Source: Protea cynaroides
Taxonomy: Eukaryota > Streptophyta > Magnoliopsida > Proteales > Proteaceae
Assembly (NCBI GenBank): GCA_028583415.1
Contig: CM053269.1
Coordinates: 45,489,388-45,553,387 of the forward strand
Reading direction: 5' to 3'
Length of the DNA: 64,000 nt
Position 1 is the stretch's first letter. The number at the start of each line of letters is the position of its first letter. Below the pieces are notes generated by a model, which saw nothing but the letters and a program-made list of their open reading frames with translations, made no database searches and had not been told where the DNA came from. The position numbers and the translations under genes are program-made. Shown here piece by piece: positions 22,185-34,739 of this stretch.

Positions 22185-22560
22185 CCCTAAACCTAAAATA
22201 GGTTCTCAATCCTAAACCTAGAATAGGTTCTAAACCCTAAACCTAGAATAGGTTCTCACATTCTAACCTAGAACATGTTATCATTTTTCGAACTACGTAG
22301 ATTCTGATTCCTAGGGCAAACCCTAGGATACATAGGCTATTTGGGAGAAACTCAAATTCGGATCCAAACCTTAGTTCACTTGAACTATCCATAGATCCAC
22401 TAGGATATTTATCCACATTTCAACCCAAATAGAGTTATCTACATTCCAACTCATAATGGGTTATCCATATTTTGACACAAATAGGGTTATTCTTAGATCC
22501 ACTAGGATTATCTATCAGTTCGCATGAACTATCAAGATCCTAACCCATAGGGTTTCTCAT
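22185..22560 (+). repeat. Short direct repeats in the nested LTR
   Basis: CCTAAACCTAGAATAGGTTC-like units repeat at about 27-bp spacing (22185-22275). GATCCACTAGGAT and AACTATC words then recur. No function is visible. Confidence 0.6.
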
Positions 22561-23163
22561 CCATTCAAGCATAAACTTCAACTTGAACAAAGAACTTAAT
22601 CATGCACAAGCATAAATCACAGCCATAAACTTTAATCACACCTGAACTATGATGGTGAACCTGATTTTTTGAATAATTCCGTAATACGTAGGCAATCTGA
22701 TGGATACAGATTCGGTTCAATGATATCAAACCACTTGGTTTGGTTCGGTTTAACAGATAGAGTCTAGCATAGGAAAGGTATAGGAGATCGATTTCGATCG
22801 AGCGGTTTGGGTGCCTAACCCCTTCCCATAACCGTAACCTGACGCTTACCCAATCTCTGATGGATCAGAAATCCAACCTAAGGGTCATGAGTCAATCAAA
22901 GTCTTACCTTGGGGGTGAGATTTCACATTTTTTAAGGTCCTAGACCTTAATCTAGGTGGAGACTTCCAAGATTTTCATCTTTGTCCTCACACACTTCCAC
23001 ACCACCTTAAACAGTCAACCACACCAATTAAATTTGACTTGTTACTTACCTTATCTTATGGTTTTTTTATACAATTGATCCACTTAAGCCAGTTATGATG
23101 GGAAGACCGGTCACGACATGAGAACGTAAGGTTAAACCGGATTCGTGGCGTGCGGGTCTTACA

Positions 23164-24700
23164 GTCAGGCTCTTTATTGCTCAGTGTTGGAGTTTTAAGT
23201 GCCCAATAGAGGTTGATAAAGCTATTATTGAATATCAATATTCTGAAGTTGTGAAAAGAAGAATGGATCTTTGCAAGCAATATATGCTCTGTGCTTCAAG
23301 TTCTACCATCATTGAAAACTGTTGAAGGTTCTTGAGAGTAGTGTGATGCTTCATAGATATTGTTGGTCATTCGAAAACAGTTATGAAATTTTTTTCAAGC
23401 CCCTATCTGTTTATTGCTTTCAATGTATTGTATGCTAACGTAGGTGAAAATCATTGAATACCTAGTTAGTTGTGGGTTTCAGTGTAGGGCATTAATATAA
23501 GCCTCAAAATTATTTTTATATTTTTTTTGTGTTTAGTGGATGCTGGACACTGGCTGTTATAGCCTGAATCTTGACATTGTTATGCCCTCTCAGTTTTATG
23601 CTAGAAAAACATAGGACTCACATCATTGTCTTATAAAAGATTAAAAGTAGAGTATTGAGTATATACGGAGCCCATTGGGCATTAATCCCTGGACTAGCCA
23701 TCACACACTATGTTGGTAAATCACGTATATCTTGTGTTGTGGCCTGTCTTTATTTTCATATATATTACGAAATACGTGGAATGATTTGCAAAATGGGTGT
23801 GCAAATCTGGTAGACCTGGCCACTGAGTGGTAGCGAGGTAGATTTGTATACGCTTGTATTTGTGTGACAGTTTGGTTCTCCATCAACTCTGGGCAACAGT
23901 AAAAAGTTAAGAAAATTTTTTATACATTGATTTACCCCCCTCTCAGTGTCGACTCAAGTTCATCATCTCCAATATTTTCTTTCTCCAACTGATGTAGGAC
24001 TAAGTTTTTCACACTCTATATATTATCTTCTTTTACTTAGTTCTTTATCCTCTAACGACTAAAGGTTAGAAGAGACAAGTATATAAATATGGATCCTTGA
24101 TTGTATTGGCCATTGTGTCAAACACGTTACAAACAAGGCATGCTAAACCAAGGTATTAGCTGTGGAGTTAACTGTCCTTGGAATGTAGGAAATACTATAG
24201 GATGCGAAAGAGAAAAAAGATGCTTAGTGTCTCTTATCATAGAGAAGGTGGCCAATGAAGGCAAGGTTGAGCTGTTTCTATTGAAGGAGTTTCTAATAAT
24301 ATACCCTAGTCCCCTGAGTTTCTCAATGCCATCCCTTAAAGGGAGATGGATTGTACAAGCTTAGCAATGGAAACAGATCTGGAAATACATGGTCGAAGAG
24401 ATGATGAAAATACTATATGTTCTTTTTATGAATAAACTGAAACAAAAAGAAAACAGTTTTCTATCAATTTTTCTGTCAAATTAAAGATGGATGTCAATAG
24501 ACCACAGTGTCGAATATATGGTTTGTTGCTAGAAAAACTTTCCGTGTAATTTACATCTAATTCACATACACTCAAAACATTCAAACAATGACTCATACTA
24601 CCCTTTTATTTATAACACAATGACAAATAAGTCCAGTCCATTAATCTTTTACTGTTTTATAGTGACGTGTGCAAGGCTTTAATCATATAATGGCCAAAAT
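23164..24700. other. Continuation of the insertion target, then intergenic
   Basis: After the GTCAG duplication the sequence should continue the 14563-15941 fragment. I see no reading frame resembling a protein and no second LTR terminus that I can define. Confidence 0.5.
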
Positions 24701-24713
24701 ATCCTTTAATGAA

Positions 24714-24852
24714 GTGTGAACTGACTGAAATACCCTCTAGCACTGTGCTCCCTCAAAACAAAGTCCCGATATTTCATTTAGTGAAGGATGAACTGACTAA
24801 AATATCCTCTAGCACTGTGCTCCCCCAACACAAAGTCCCGATTAGAGACTCT
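24714..24852 (+). repeat. 69-bp tandem duplication
   Basis: GAACTGACT(G/A)AAATA followed by CTCTAGCACTGTGCTCC and AAAGTCCCGAT occurs twice at 69-bp spacing (24718 and 24787). Confidence 0.8.
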
Positions 24853-25744
24853 TCCTTTTGCTTCCTCGGAGATCTTTTTGCAGGAAGTGGGTGGAATTAA
24901 GCTCGGATTTCCTCTTGCTGGAAGTGTAGCGATGCGTTTCAGTTCGTCAGCTTGCAAAACCTAAACCTCAGTTTGTGGTTTTTGGAAAAACGATAAGATC
25001 GACCGAAGGCTCACCTGGTTTCCCCGCAGAAACTCGCAAGCTAAAACTTCCCCGTGAGTGGATACTTATCTTTCTATCTGGGTTTCCCTGTTATTGTAGA
25101 TTCCAGAAACGGAAGGTTTATTCAGATTTTGGGCTGTAGAGGAGAGAAAAAAACTATAGGATTCTTCTCCAACCGAACCGATTACAACCCGATAATCCTC
25201 TATCCGTTTATAATTTCCGTCAATGGAGTCTTGAAAAGCTTGAGGGATTCTTCTCCATCTGAACCGTCAACCAGATTTTTTGTTGTTTTCTCCATGCAAT
25301 GGAGTTTTGTTGTTTTCTTTATATATTTTATCGATTGTAATTTCATCACCAGTTCATATGCTAGGGTTCGGAGTCGACGGTGGTGGGGGATGAAAGGCAG
25401 AGTCGCCAGATGAAGGGCTGGTTGGAAGTGAATAATAAAAAATAAAAAAAAAGAAATTGGAACCAGATTTGACTGAGAATGGAACCGCCGATTGGAGGGG
25501 AAGAATGAAAGAGGTGATCGGTAATAGTGAATGGCCGAGTGGAGATGGCGTTCAAATAGCAGGAGACGGAAGAGGGGGTTGTAGAAAGGGGTGGAGATAG
25601 GATAACCAGGAACAGAAGTGAAGGCGTAAAGGGTTAAAGTCGGGGATGACGTCGGTGGCGAGTGAAGGTGAGGACGAAATCGGTGGTGAGGTGAAGGAGG
25701 GATTGTCACCCCGACTGTTCTATCTATTTTTTGTCTCAAACCCT

Positions 25745-26037
25745 CTACCACTTCTTCCTCCAGCAGCCACGCCAAAAGCCTCTCCCACCCCAACTTTGAC
25801 TCCAACGTCGTCGCCCGTTGCTCCTCCAGCCAAAACCCCCAGACAATCACCACCTAGTCCCTCTCCTTCAGCGATACCACCCTCACTGGTCATCCCACCT
25901 AGCTAGCTATTCCTCAGCCATCACCTGTCGTCGCTCCCGTTACTCCTACCCCTACAACCACACCTCCTCCGAAAACTGAGCCGGAAGCATCACCACCTGC
26001 GGCAAGCTGCCACACCGGAAAAGGTTCCAAAAGTTAA
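25745..26037 (+). pseudogene. Arabinogalactan-protein-like fragment, frameshifted
   Basis: The plus strand reads PPAATPKASPTPTLTPTSSP, then VAPPAKTP and PPSPSPSAIPPS. After one lost base near 25903 it continues in another frame as PQPSPVVAPVTPTPTTTPPP and KTEPEASPPAAS, ending at a stop at 26035-26037. Pro/Ala/Ser/Thr text with AP, SP, TP dipeptides is the glycomodule of classical arabinogalactan proteins, which are hydroxylated, glycosylated and secreted to the wall. No signal peptide, start or C-terminal GPI signal is evident. With the frameshift this looks like a gene relic. A 217-codon minus frame across 25200-25853 is its shadow plus low-complexity text. Confidence 0.55.
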
Positions 26038-28004
26038 TAAAAGGTTATATTGGACATTTCATTAAATAAGTAGAATTGTTATTAAGGGTAAAACAGTCTA
26101 ATTACTTTCTCTACTTAAAACCGGTTGAACCAAGGGGAAGATTATCATTGTTTGAATGTTTTGAGTGTATGTGGATTATGTGTAAACTACAAGGAGCTAT
26201 GAATCAATTTTCCAAATAATAACAAAAAAATATGAGAAAATGATCTTTGAGCGGCTCACGTAGGAAGGCCTTCCCATCTTACTCACCCCGTCGTATATGA
26301 ATAGATGACATGAATATTTCAATCGTTAGATAGAGTGAACATGCTTAGAATTAGTCACATCAATTTTATAATCTAATTCAACTATATACACCCCTTAGGT
26401 ATTCAAATGCATCCCGATGAACATGCATTATAGTCCAAACGCTACTCTGCACAATTCCGTAGTCTAGAGTTTTTTCGAAGCTATGTTATTTTATTTTAAA
26501 AAAAAATATTTAAATTGAACTTTAATATGTGAGAAAAAGACTTTGCAGGTCCACAAAATTTGGGTTCAAACTAATCTGCAACATTCCATATATTTGAACC
26601 ACCTAGGAAATTAAACCTTCTTATGTAAATAGCCAATTAGTCTTCCATAGCCACAAGTTGTAACTCAAATATGGTTCCAATTTTGTCTTCCTCCGCATCT
26701 TCAATCAAATTTTATGGACTTCCACATTCTTTCAACGGTAGAATTTGCAGCCTTTCTAATATTATAATTGATCTGTTTATGGATGAGAAGATGGTGGGGA
26801 ATGATATGTTGTTATACAACTCTAAATGGGAATAGACTATGCGCTGATGGCCCTTGGTAGTATTTCTCCTTCATACTCAGCGGATCAAACGGGGTTACAA
26901 CAGTTATAGTTGAGGTCTTCTTATAGTTATGTATTTAGGAAAGATCCAACCAGCTTGACCCCATCTGGGTTCTCATGCCTTGTCAGCTCTTGCTGATTAG
27001 GTTATAGTCTTAGTCCAAAGTCAAGCTGTCGACTCCATGGCATGCCATTCGGTGAAACGTCTTCTTTGAAGAGGAGAAAGAAGACGAGTTCATGATTTGG
27101 AGTGCACTGCGAGTGATTTCAATCTATTCATGGACATTTGTGTGACCCTTAGTGCAACAATTTCCTATTTTTTAGGGTTGTTTTATTTTAGAAATTGATT
27201 CGTATAGAACCCAGTTTACACCATAGGGTGCGATAAAAGTTTCAAGGAGAGTAGTTTTAACTACAACTCAACCTTACCATTCATTTGTCACCTATGATAC
27301 ATCAATTTAATGGTGAGTTTGATGCCTATTTGGATGAGTTCATAGTACATGGAGTATTTGAGTAAGGTTCTTTTTTATAATTATTTATATTTTTATATCT
27401 TATATTCATCTTATGTTTAAGATGAAGTTTGTGGTGCATATTTTACAATTGATTTGGACCTTGTGCTTAGTTCTCTTTGTGTTGTTGTAATCTAAGTTCC
27501 GCCTTCGGTGGTCTAGTTTGTTTATATTCAATTTATAAGTTTAATTGAATATATGATTACTCAAATGCCTTGCATTTGCTTTTAGGAGCTGGTTTAAGGA
27601 TTTGGGCATGGATAGACCAAATCGGCACAATACCTGATTCCACCTTGTGTTAAGCTGATTCTTACACGTGGCTAACCGACTCTAAGTTTTTTGAGCCAAT
27701 CTTGCCTGATTAGAACTGATCCGGCTCGAAATTGGATCAGAATCGGATAGGATTGATCCAACCCTGATCCTCTGTTCTTGAACCTTGGTGAAACGACCAC
27801 TTTGTCCCTGTTAGGATACCGTGCATGTGTTGATTGATCTCCGTACTAGCACAGTGGAATGTTGATGGATAAGGATCCACGAAAGGCCAAGTAGCATGTG
27901 TTCTTTTTATTTTCTTTTTAACAATTGAGAATCCACCACCATGGCATCTGATCAATTTTTATCAACGGACAAATCCGCATTAGAAAAACTTTCCGATGGA
28001 CGGG
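26038..28004. other. Intergenic, nothing recognised
   Basis: AT-rich DNA without protein-like frames, RNA-gene signatures or clear repeat termini. Confidence 0.5.
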
Positions 28005-28237
28005 GGATTCAAATCCTTTCCTCCCAGAAATTTGGGAGGAGGGACGGCGACCCCAATGGATGGTCGATTTCTGGAGATATGATGAATCCGACTTCTCCAT
28101 TCAAACCGACAAGTTGAGCCGACAAGAGAATATTCGCTCAAATGAAAGGATTGGATTTACCTAACCCCAAAGTGTCAACCATCTACTGGGATCACTGCCC
28201 CTCCTCCCTAATTTATGGGAGGAGAGGATGTGAATCT
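28005..28237. mobile_element. Palindromic MITE (MULE-like family), copy E, 9-bp TSD
   Basis: The ends GGATTCAAATCC and GGATGTGAATCT are inverted repeats, with small hairpins (CTCCCAGAAATTTGGGAG) near the ends and pairing arms. Flanks are ATGGACGGG (27996-28004) and ATGGACGAG (28238-28246), a 9-bp duplication with one mismatch. Confidence 0.8.
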
Positions 28238-29105
28238 ATGGACGAGAATGTATAGAAAGATAGTGGAACTAGCCCTTTTTTTTTTTTTTTTTTTTTTCTT
28301 CTTTTGGTAAAATAAACTAGCTGTTTTAACTGTAGAAAATGTAAGGAATGGTTGACTATATAAATAAAATGTCAGCTTTAAATTTAAATCATTAATTTAG
28401 ATGTCAAAATTGGCCCAAATCAAAATAGAAACTAACCAATTTGATTTGGTTCAAATCAAACCAAAATTGAACCTTAATGGATAAGGTTTGGGTTGTGTTT
28501 TTAGAGCCTGATGACATACAGAAATTGAACCGGACCAACTGATAAGCCCGAATCAATTCAATAACGGATCGATAAGAATCCATTAAGCCAATATTTTATT
28601 AAATATACAGTTAAGAAACTTACATTGAAACCAAACCAACCCAACAATAGCATTGTAGAGCCAATTAATCCAACTTTTTCACTACATATATTTATAGTAA
28701 ACCAAAATTGAACCGATAAGAGCCCATTAAGCCCACCGAATTACAAACTGATACTTAGACTGCCTCATTAATTAACGTGTACAATGCAACCGCTCCTAGC
28801 CCAAATCTCTTATTGGACATGTTTCAGGCAGTCCCTAAAAAACCTAAAACCGATTTGGCCAGGACCAAAATTAACCCAAACCGGTCCGTTAACACCCCTT
28901 GACTCTTGATGAAGACGAGAATCAATTCCAAAACTTTGCTACAACTAGCTTAAGGCCTTTAAGAGTTGACATGTGAGTAAAAGACAATAGGATCTATTTA
29001 CCCTCAAAATTTCAGTCATAAACATGCTCGCATGGCTGAAATAGGAGTCCACGTCTACCAATTTTTTCTAGACATCGAGAAAAATCGGACTTTTTTCAAA
29101 GGGAG
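28238..29105. other. Intergenic, T-run and AT-rich text
   Basis: A run of T at 28276-28298 and repeated AACCGA/AACCAA words; no gene recognised. Confidence 0.5.
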
Positions 29106-29374
29106 CTCGTCTCCTGTCGTCTAGTTGTCCAACGGACGGGCTAGGTTGATCGGCCAGCCTATGTGATGGACAACTGGACAGACTCGACGACAGGAGATGG
29201 GCCCTGTCCACTTTATCCCATTAAAATTCTGCCCTATATGATCGACTCCCCATGTTGCATCCGGCTCCTCGGCTCCCACCCTATTCAACCGTTGAAGTTG
29301 TGAGCCAGTTTGAACTCCAATGGTTGGATGGGGTGGGAGCCGATGAGCCGGGGAGGAGAGGATTTGGACTAAAA
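29106..29374. repeat. Two adjacent foldback segments
   Basis: 29106-29200 has arms CTCCTGTCGTC and GACGACAGGAG around a GGACAACTGG/CTAGTTGTCC core. 29258-29345 has arms CCGGCTCCTCGGCTCCCACC and GGTGGGAGCCGATGAGCCGG and runs into GGAGGAGAGGATTTGGAC, the right terminus of the palindromic MITE family. They are either two small MITEs or one rearranged copy. Confidence 0.6.
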
Positions 29375-29559
29375 TAGATCTGCCAACAGGAGATTTCTTC
29401 TTGTTTGGTCCAACCAGAAATCCTGGTCCCAAAAAAGTGCCTAATTTGAAAAGGGCTGGTTTTTCCTCGGCCCAGGCTGATGCCTTAAAAGATTAAAATT
29501 GACTTTCCGATACCAAACCGATCCGAAACCTCAAAACTTGACGATGATCGTTGACGCTT

Positions 29560-29892
29560 GACGGGGAACGATAAGATCTAGGGTTTCTACAGTCTTGTTT
29601 TCCGATACTCTGCTCCTCTTCGCGAACAATCGGCTTTCATCCGAGACGATTTCTGCCGACGATTAACTCCGAAACCAAATCCGACATGCTTCAGATTGTA
29701 GAATTCAAGAGCTCGTGACAGGAATCGATTACAGTTACGGGGTTAGTACCTAAAACTAGATGAATCTGAATCAATTCCTTTTCATATATTTACACGGTGG
29801 TTTCTTCTGATGACTTTCAGATCTACTACTGTTCCGATCAAGGAATTGGTGTTTCGGGTTCTCATATTTGTACCGGAAGAGGCCAATTAAGA
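29560..29892 (+). other. Candidate 5' untranslated leader exons (upstream of the hAT-derived gene)
   Basis: The text GATCTAGGGTTTCTAC and following CT-rich sequence is typical of plant 5' leaders. A possible donor GTTAGTACC lies near 29741 and GTAAGTTCC at 29893. No coding frame starts here. If spliced to the acceptor TTTTATGCAG at 40692, the first intron would be over 10 kb. The link is inferred from orientation only; a separate truncated gene is possible. Confidence 0.3.
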
Positions 29893-31377
29893 GTAAGTTC
29901 CTTTGCTTTGGGCCATTTTCTGTAGATGCGATTAGTTAGAAATTGTAAAGCACTGAATTGGACTAAACGATGCTTTATCTGTTATGCTAGATGATCTCTT
30001 TCCTTTCATGTAAAAAGTGGCGATAGTAAATTCCGTTATTGCAGTGTTGGAGTATAATTGTGTTGCATACAGTAGGAAAACGAGATAGTCATCTCATGCG
30101 ATTCAAACTCTTCTAAAATATTATTGAAGTAACTCATTTTTCTTGTCTAATAAATTTTTATTTTTGCTGCGTTGGGTGCATCTCTTTTCTGGGTGAAGAT
30201 GTTGTGGGAAACTTCAGTACCCAGTCCAGCAGTTCACCTTCTTCATTCAGAATGCAGTCCTGGACAGAAAGTTTTCATTGTGGGCGCCCTATGCACGGGG
30301 CATATAAGCTTATCCTTATGCATTGTGCTTTTGCTAGGAGATGTTTATTATCTTCTTTTGGAGTCCCTTTTTACAGTTCAGTTATTGTAATGTCATGGAA
30401 ACTTCTTTGGAGCATTCTCCTATACAGTTTTTCTGGAAGCCTTTGGAAAAAGAATAAATTCTTTCAGGATGGGTTTGAGATGGGAGCCTCTTTTTTTTTT
30501 TTTTTTGTCCCTCCATCCTCAAGGACTTCACTGGCATTAGATACAGGCCCCCCCCCCACCAAAAAAAAAATAAAAAAATAAAAAAATAAAAAAGAACTAA
30601 AAAATTAAAATAAATTATTAAATAAAAAATAAAAAGGGATTATATGATAACTTGTGATTAGGATTGATGCTTTCTCTATGATTCCTCTCTCCTGTATGTT
30701 TTTTTTACCTTTATGTTATCAGTTATTGCTTTTATTATTTTAGCCAGCTTTTAACTCTAGGACTCTAGGCCATGATCATTCTGGAGATCAGTGTTAGATG
30801 TATAGATGGTATTACAAATTATTGAAAGCAATAGTAACAAGAGAATCTTAAAATATAAGAATTTAATGGCACAACATTTCTAGTAGTTAAAAATGCACCT
30901 TAAGTGGTGCTTCTCTGCCTGTAATGCTTAGGTAAATCTTCCTCAAAAGAATGGCTTTAAACATTCTTGATCCTCAGCCCAAAGTGCCGTAAGGCTTCAT
31001 TGACCATAATGAATTCGTTTACAATGTTGAAGTAAACAAGCTTGGAGCAATGTACCAAAAAAAAAAAAAAAAAAGGCTTGGAGTAGTAAGTCAGTGGATC
31101 GGAAAAAAGAGAAACAGTAGTCATTAAGAAGCCTCTGCCCTTGAGTTGGTGGTATGTTATTACTCTTTAAAGAAGCGAAAACCAGCATTCCAGAGAATCT
31201 AATGGAGTAAAGGGCGAAAGGTGTAAGGTAACTAAAAAGTAATAAAAATAATGGTGAAAAGGCCTGGCGAAACCAGTAGAGATGGGAAAAATTCTTTGTT
31301 ATTCAGAATATTTTTGTCCTTAGCCTCATCTGGTTGGTTTGATTTTAGGAGTGTACATAGGTCTAATGATTTGCCCT

Positions 31378-31707
31378 CATCAACTTCCAATTCTCCCTCT
31401 TCATGTTCATCACCACCATCATCATCATAGACTGTATCTCCCTCTTTGTCAACCAAATCATCAGTATTCTATGAAAATAGGCTACCCTTTCCTTGTGTCC
31501 TTGGCACTATGTATGGGGAATTCTTAAGACTATCCTAATCAGCTTCATCGGCTTCAAATTCTCCCTCTTCATGTTCATTTCCACCATCATCATCATAGAT
31601 TGTATCTCCTTCTTTATCAACCAAATCTTCAGTATTCTATGAAAATAGGCTACCCTTTCCTTGTGTCCTTGCTACTGTGTATGGGGAATTCTTAAGACTA
31701 TCCTAAC
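31378..31707 (-). repeat. 168-bp tandem duplication with an acidic minus-strand reading
   Basis: CTCCCTCTTCATGTTCAT occurs at 31393 and 31561, and the whole 168-bp unit repeats, ending GGGGAATTCTTAAGACTATC in both. On the minus strand each unit reads DLVDKEGDTxYDDDGG and EHEEGE, preceded in both by a stop (KGSLFS then TAG). An acidic protein-coding relic duplicated after it acquired the stop is possible. I do not recognise the family. Confidence 0.7.
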
Positions 31708-33079
31708 ACACACACACACACACAATGCACAGTGTATACACAAGCAGACAGGAAAACATATACAATATAGCCTACATCTGCGTGTAGCTTGCCAATCCAA
31801 CCCCCAACACCAAAACTATGTTGCGGAAAACTGCAAACTAATCCATCTGCCTACCTAAAGAACAAATTCACTCCATGTTTAGGTGCTGTGATGGGATGCA
31901 CAAAATTCTACAGACCATGCATATACATAAATCGCAAAGTCAGATTAGTCTTTTTGACCTGTAAACAGCTCTAAAGGATTACACAACTTCTGTATGTCAC
32001 TTGAAATTTGGGGATGCTATTCATGATGAATGTCAGGAAAATTGTAATTATGTGGTAGTTATTATGGCAAATTGTACATGAAGACTATTAAAGAACGGAT
32101 CAATTGGAGGGGCTGCATCTAAGAGAGGCTAGAAAGGTTGAGGGATTATTGATAACATGGAAATGATCAGTCTCACAGGCTTGGTGGCTTCTCAAATGGG
32201 TTGTCTAGACATTGTTGGGAGTTGATGTTGATCACAACTGATCCTGTTGATTTTGCTTTTCTGACAATCGTACCTAGATTACCTGACACATCTCTGATAC
32301 CCAAGAAATCTGGTATGAAGGAACTGAGAGACCATAGACCTAAGTAATTAAAGGATACAGTGAGTATGGGAGTGAATGCATGATTTGGTTCAACAGTGCT
32401 TTAGTGATCCTCAAAATAATTCATTTAAAGTCTGTGTACTTGGGAAGAAACTTCCAGTACTATGTATATGATAACTCAAGAAGAGACTTTGGAGACAAGG
32501 GCAAGTTAAAATTTTGTTTTCTTTGAAGAGAGAATCTAGCAGCATTAATTATGGGAGAGAAAAGATATAGGAGAGAGAAACTATCTATATTAAAGAGCAT
32601 TAAAGAGGGGAAAGAGTGTGAGAGGGATTAGAGTATTCAGAGAGAGGGAATTGTTTACAAAGTCTATGTAGTACAAAGTGGAATGCTGCCACATTGACTT
32701 TCTGTAAAAATTAACTTGCATACTGCTGACTTCAAACTTCAAAGTGGTATCATAGTGGTGCTTGATTCTTGACTTAAAAAAGGTACTTTTGAAATTCCTC
32801 CTCCCTTTTGGAGTGTGATTCAAAAAATGGATCCGCACTAAAACTACCGGATCCATATATTTCAGCGGGACACCCAGTTGGGCCAGTTCTGGTTAGCCCT
32901 CTTTGCCTCTTTGGTAGCATTTTTATTTTTGTTTTTGACTTATTTATCAAAAATCATTAATGAAAATCATTTTTGATAAAAAAAAAGAAGTGTTTGGTGA
33001 CTAATAGACACAATGGACTATAGAATGAGAAATATGTTTGGTATGCCATTAAGAATAAAAATCCTTGATATCTTATGAT

Positions 33080-33425
33080 CCCCGATTCCCCTTCTCCGAT
33101 TGACCTGAAATTTGAACGCCTTTACCGTTTTTTTGTGGCTTTCACATTCAACGGATCTGATTGGAGGTTGGATGGCTGGAAAAGTACAAGTAAGGTGTCC
33201 GAAACCGACAACAAAAGTTGGATTTCTTCAAGTTGTAGAAATTTTCAAGCTTTGATATCTTTTATTTTTGGTTAAGTACAATAGAGGCATAAGCTTGGAT
33301 ATCTGTTATCCCCTTCTCCGATCGACCTAAAATTTGGACTCCTTTACCGTTTTTGGCTATACTTGACATCCAACGAACATATTGGAGTTTAGACAGCTGG
33401 AAAAGTCTAGCTATGGTGGCCGAAA
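33080..33425 (+). repeat. 222-bp direct duplication
   Basis: CCCCTTCTCCGAT, GACCT(G/A)AAATTTG, CCTTTACCGTTTTT and GCTGGAAAAGT occur in the same order from 33088 and again from 33310, diverged by roughly a quarter. Confidence 0.7.
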
Positions 33426-34739
33426 TCAACCTCCTCCTTCCACTTATGGAAAAAAAATCGTAGAAAAGCAAGAGACATTATAAAGACAGTGGAAATTACC
33501 TCTTCACCTGTGTGTGAGGCTTTAGAACATGTGTAATTTATGTTGAGTGCAAAAATAACCAAAAGTGTTTTTGGCCAAAAATCATAAACAGACCTTGAAT
33601 TCTTTTTGTTTTTTGTGTTATTCTTATTTATTTTCAACAAAAACAAGACACAAGAATGATACCAAACACCTGAAAAAATAAAAACATGTCAGAAAAGCAA
33701 AAGAAAAATGATTTGAAAGATAGCTTAAGCTGTAGACAAATCGGTTTTGTCACTGGTTTTTGGTGATTTGGCTCTACCAGGGACCCCCTGGGCCTTCTTG
33801 AAGGTGAGCAGTGGCACCAAGTGAGCCCCTTATTTGGTCATTGTATTGGCAGTCAGATGCTCTAATGTGAATCCAAATTACCTAATGATGCTGGTAATAC
33901 ACATAATGTGGCTTATTTTAGTAGAACTAAGTCTTGGGCTGGGTTATATGTATGTTGGGCCTTTGATCCCATGGGTTTTCATTGTAATATGCCACTTTAA
34001 TGGGCCTAAATATTGGAAGATGGTAGGAGTACGAGATCAGTGTTTTAGTAGCCCAAGTTCAGTTAGATAAGTCTTTATCTAGTTGGATAGGACTTTTACT
34101 GCTTTAAGTCTTTTATTGTTTTGAGTGTTTTAAGTTACTTTCCTTTAGTTTAGGTTGAGTTCTATTAGAAATAAACTACCTCCAAGGTAAATTATTGTTT
34201 GGATGAGTTCTAGGACTAGTTTGCTTCGTGTTTTGAGTTTTCTATATAAGTTTGTACGCAGCTATAAGCCTGAGCACGAAATTATGAATGAAATATTGGC
34301 TCCTGTGGTGAATCCAAGGTAGGAAGGTAGGATTTCAAGAGATGAATCTTGAAATTCACATTCTTCTTCTTCTACCGTCCATTAATGATCAAGTAAGTAT
34401 TTGTCCATTAATGGCTGCAATACACCTCCTATCTCCATTAGGATTTCTTCGTATCTGTTGTTTCCACCATTAGATCGACATCATATCCTAGTATGTTAAT
34501 TTAATTATGTTTTAAATCATTACCATACAAACTTGTGTATGTTCACTAGTCCAGCAGTCTTATGATTCTTCCATATCTCTTGATCCAACCATTGGATCAC
34601 TTTCATATTTGGAGATAGTGTTTACAACATCATTCCCTACCTTGTGTTAAAATCTAGTTCCCATCCAACTGTTGAATCTTGTGCTATTGGAGTATTTTAT
34701 ATTCTGGTTCTAACCAGTTCACTATGGTTTCGGCTTCTG

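Larger units (their letters stand above)
18180..23045 (+). mobile_element. Ogre/Tat-like LTR nested inside gypsy LTR copy 3
   Basis: This block separates the two parts of LTR copy 3 and has none of its motifs. In order it holds four degenerate 160-bp repeats, TA/GT microsatellites, a 900-bp polypurine tract, a TATA box at 20015, a long AT-rich transcribed-looking part, short repeats at 21720-21860 and 22185-22560, and near 22808 the words GGGTGCCTAACCCCTTCCC and ACCGTAACCTGACGCTTACC, which I associate from memory with LTRs of plant Ogre/Tat elements. The exact ends and TSD were not found. No coding region is present, so it may be a solo LTR of unusual length. Confidence 0.45.
15942..23163 (-). 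mobile_element. Gypsy-like LTR copy 3, bounded by a 5-bp TSD and split by an internal insertion
   Basis: The segment ends in the same termini as copy 1 (TGTCACACCCC at 15942, GCGGGTCTTACA ending at 23163). It is flanked by GTCAG at 15937-15941 and 23164-23168, a perfect duplication. LTR text matching copies 1 and 2 runs from 15942 to about 18170 and resumes near 23050 for the last 110 bp. A single LTR (probably solo) is therefore interrupted by about 4.9 kb of other DNA. Its TATA box (CATATAAGGG) is the complement of 17917-17926. Confidence 0.8.

Noticed and set aside
25200..25853. 217-codon minus-strand frame
   Set aside because: Overlaps the AGP-like plus-strand text at its end, has His/Phe/Ser-rich low-complexity sequence and no recognisable domain.
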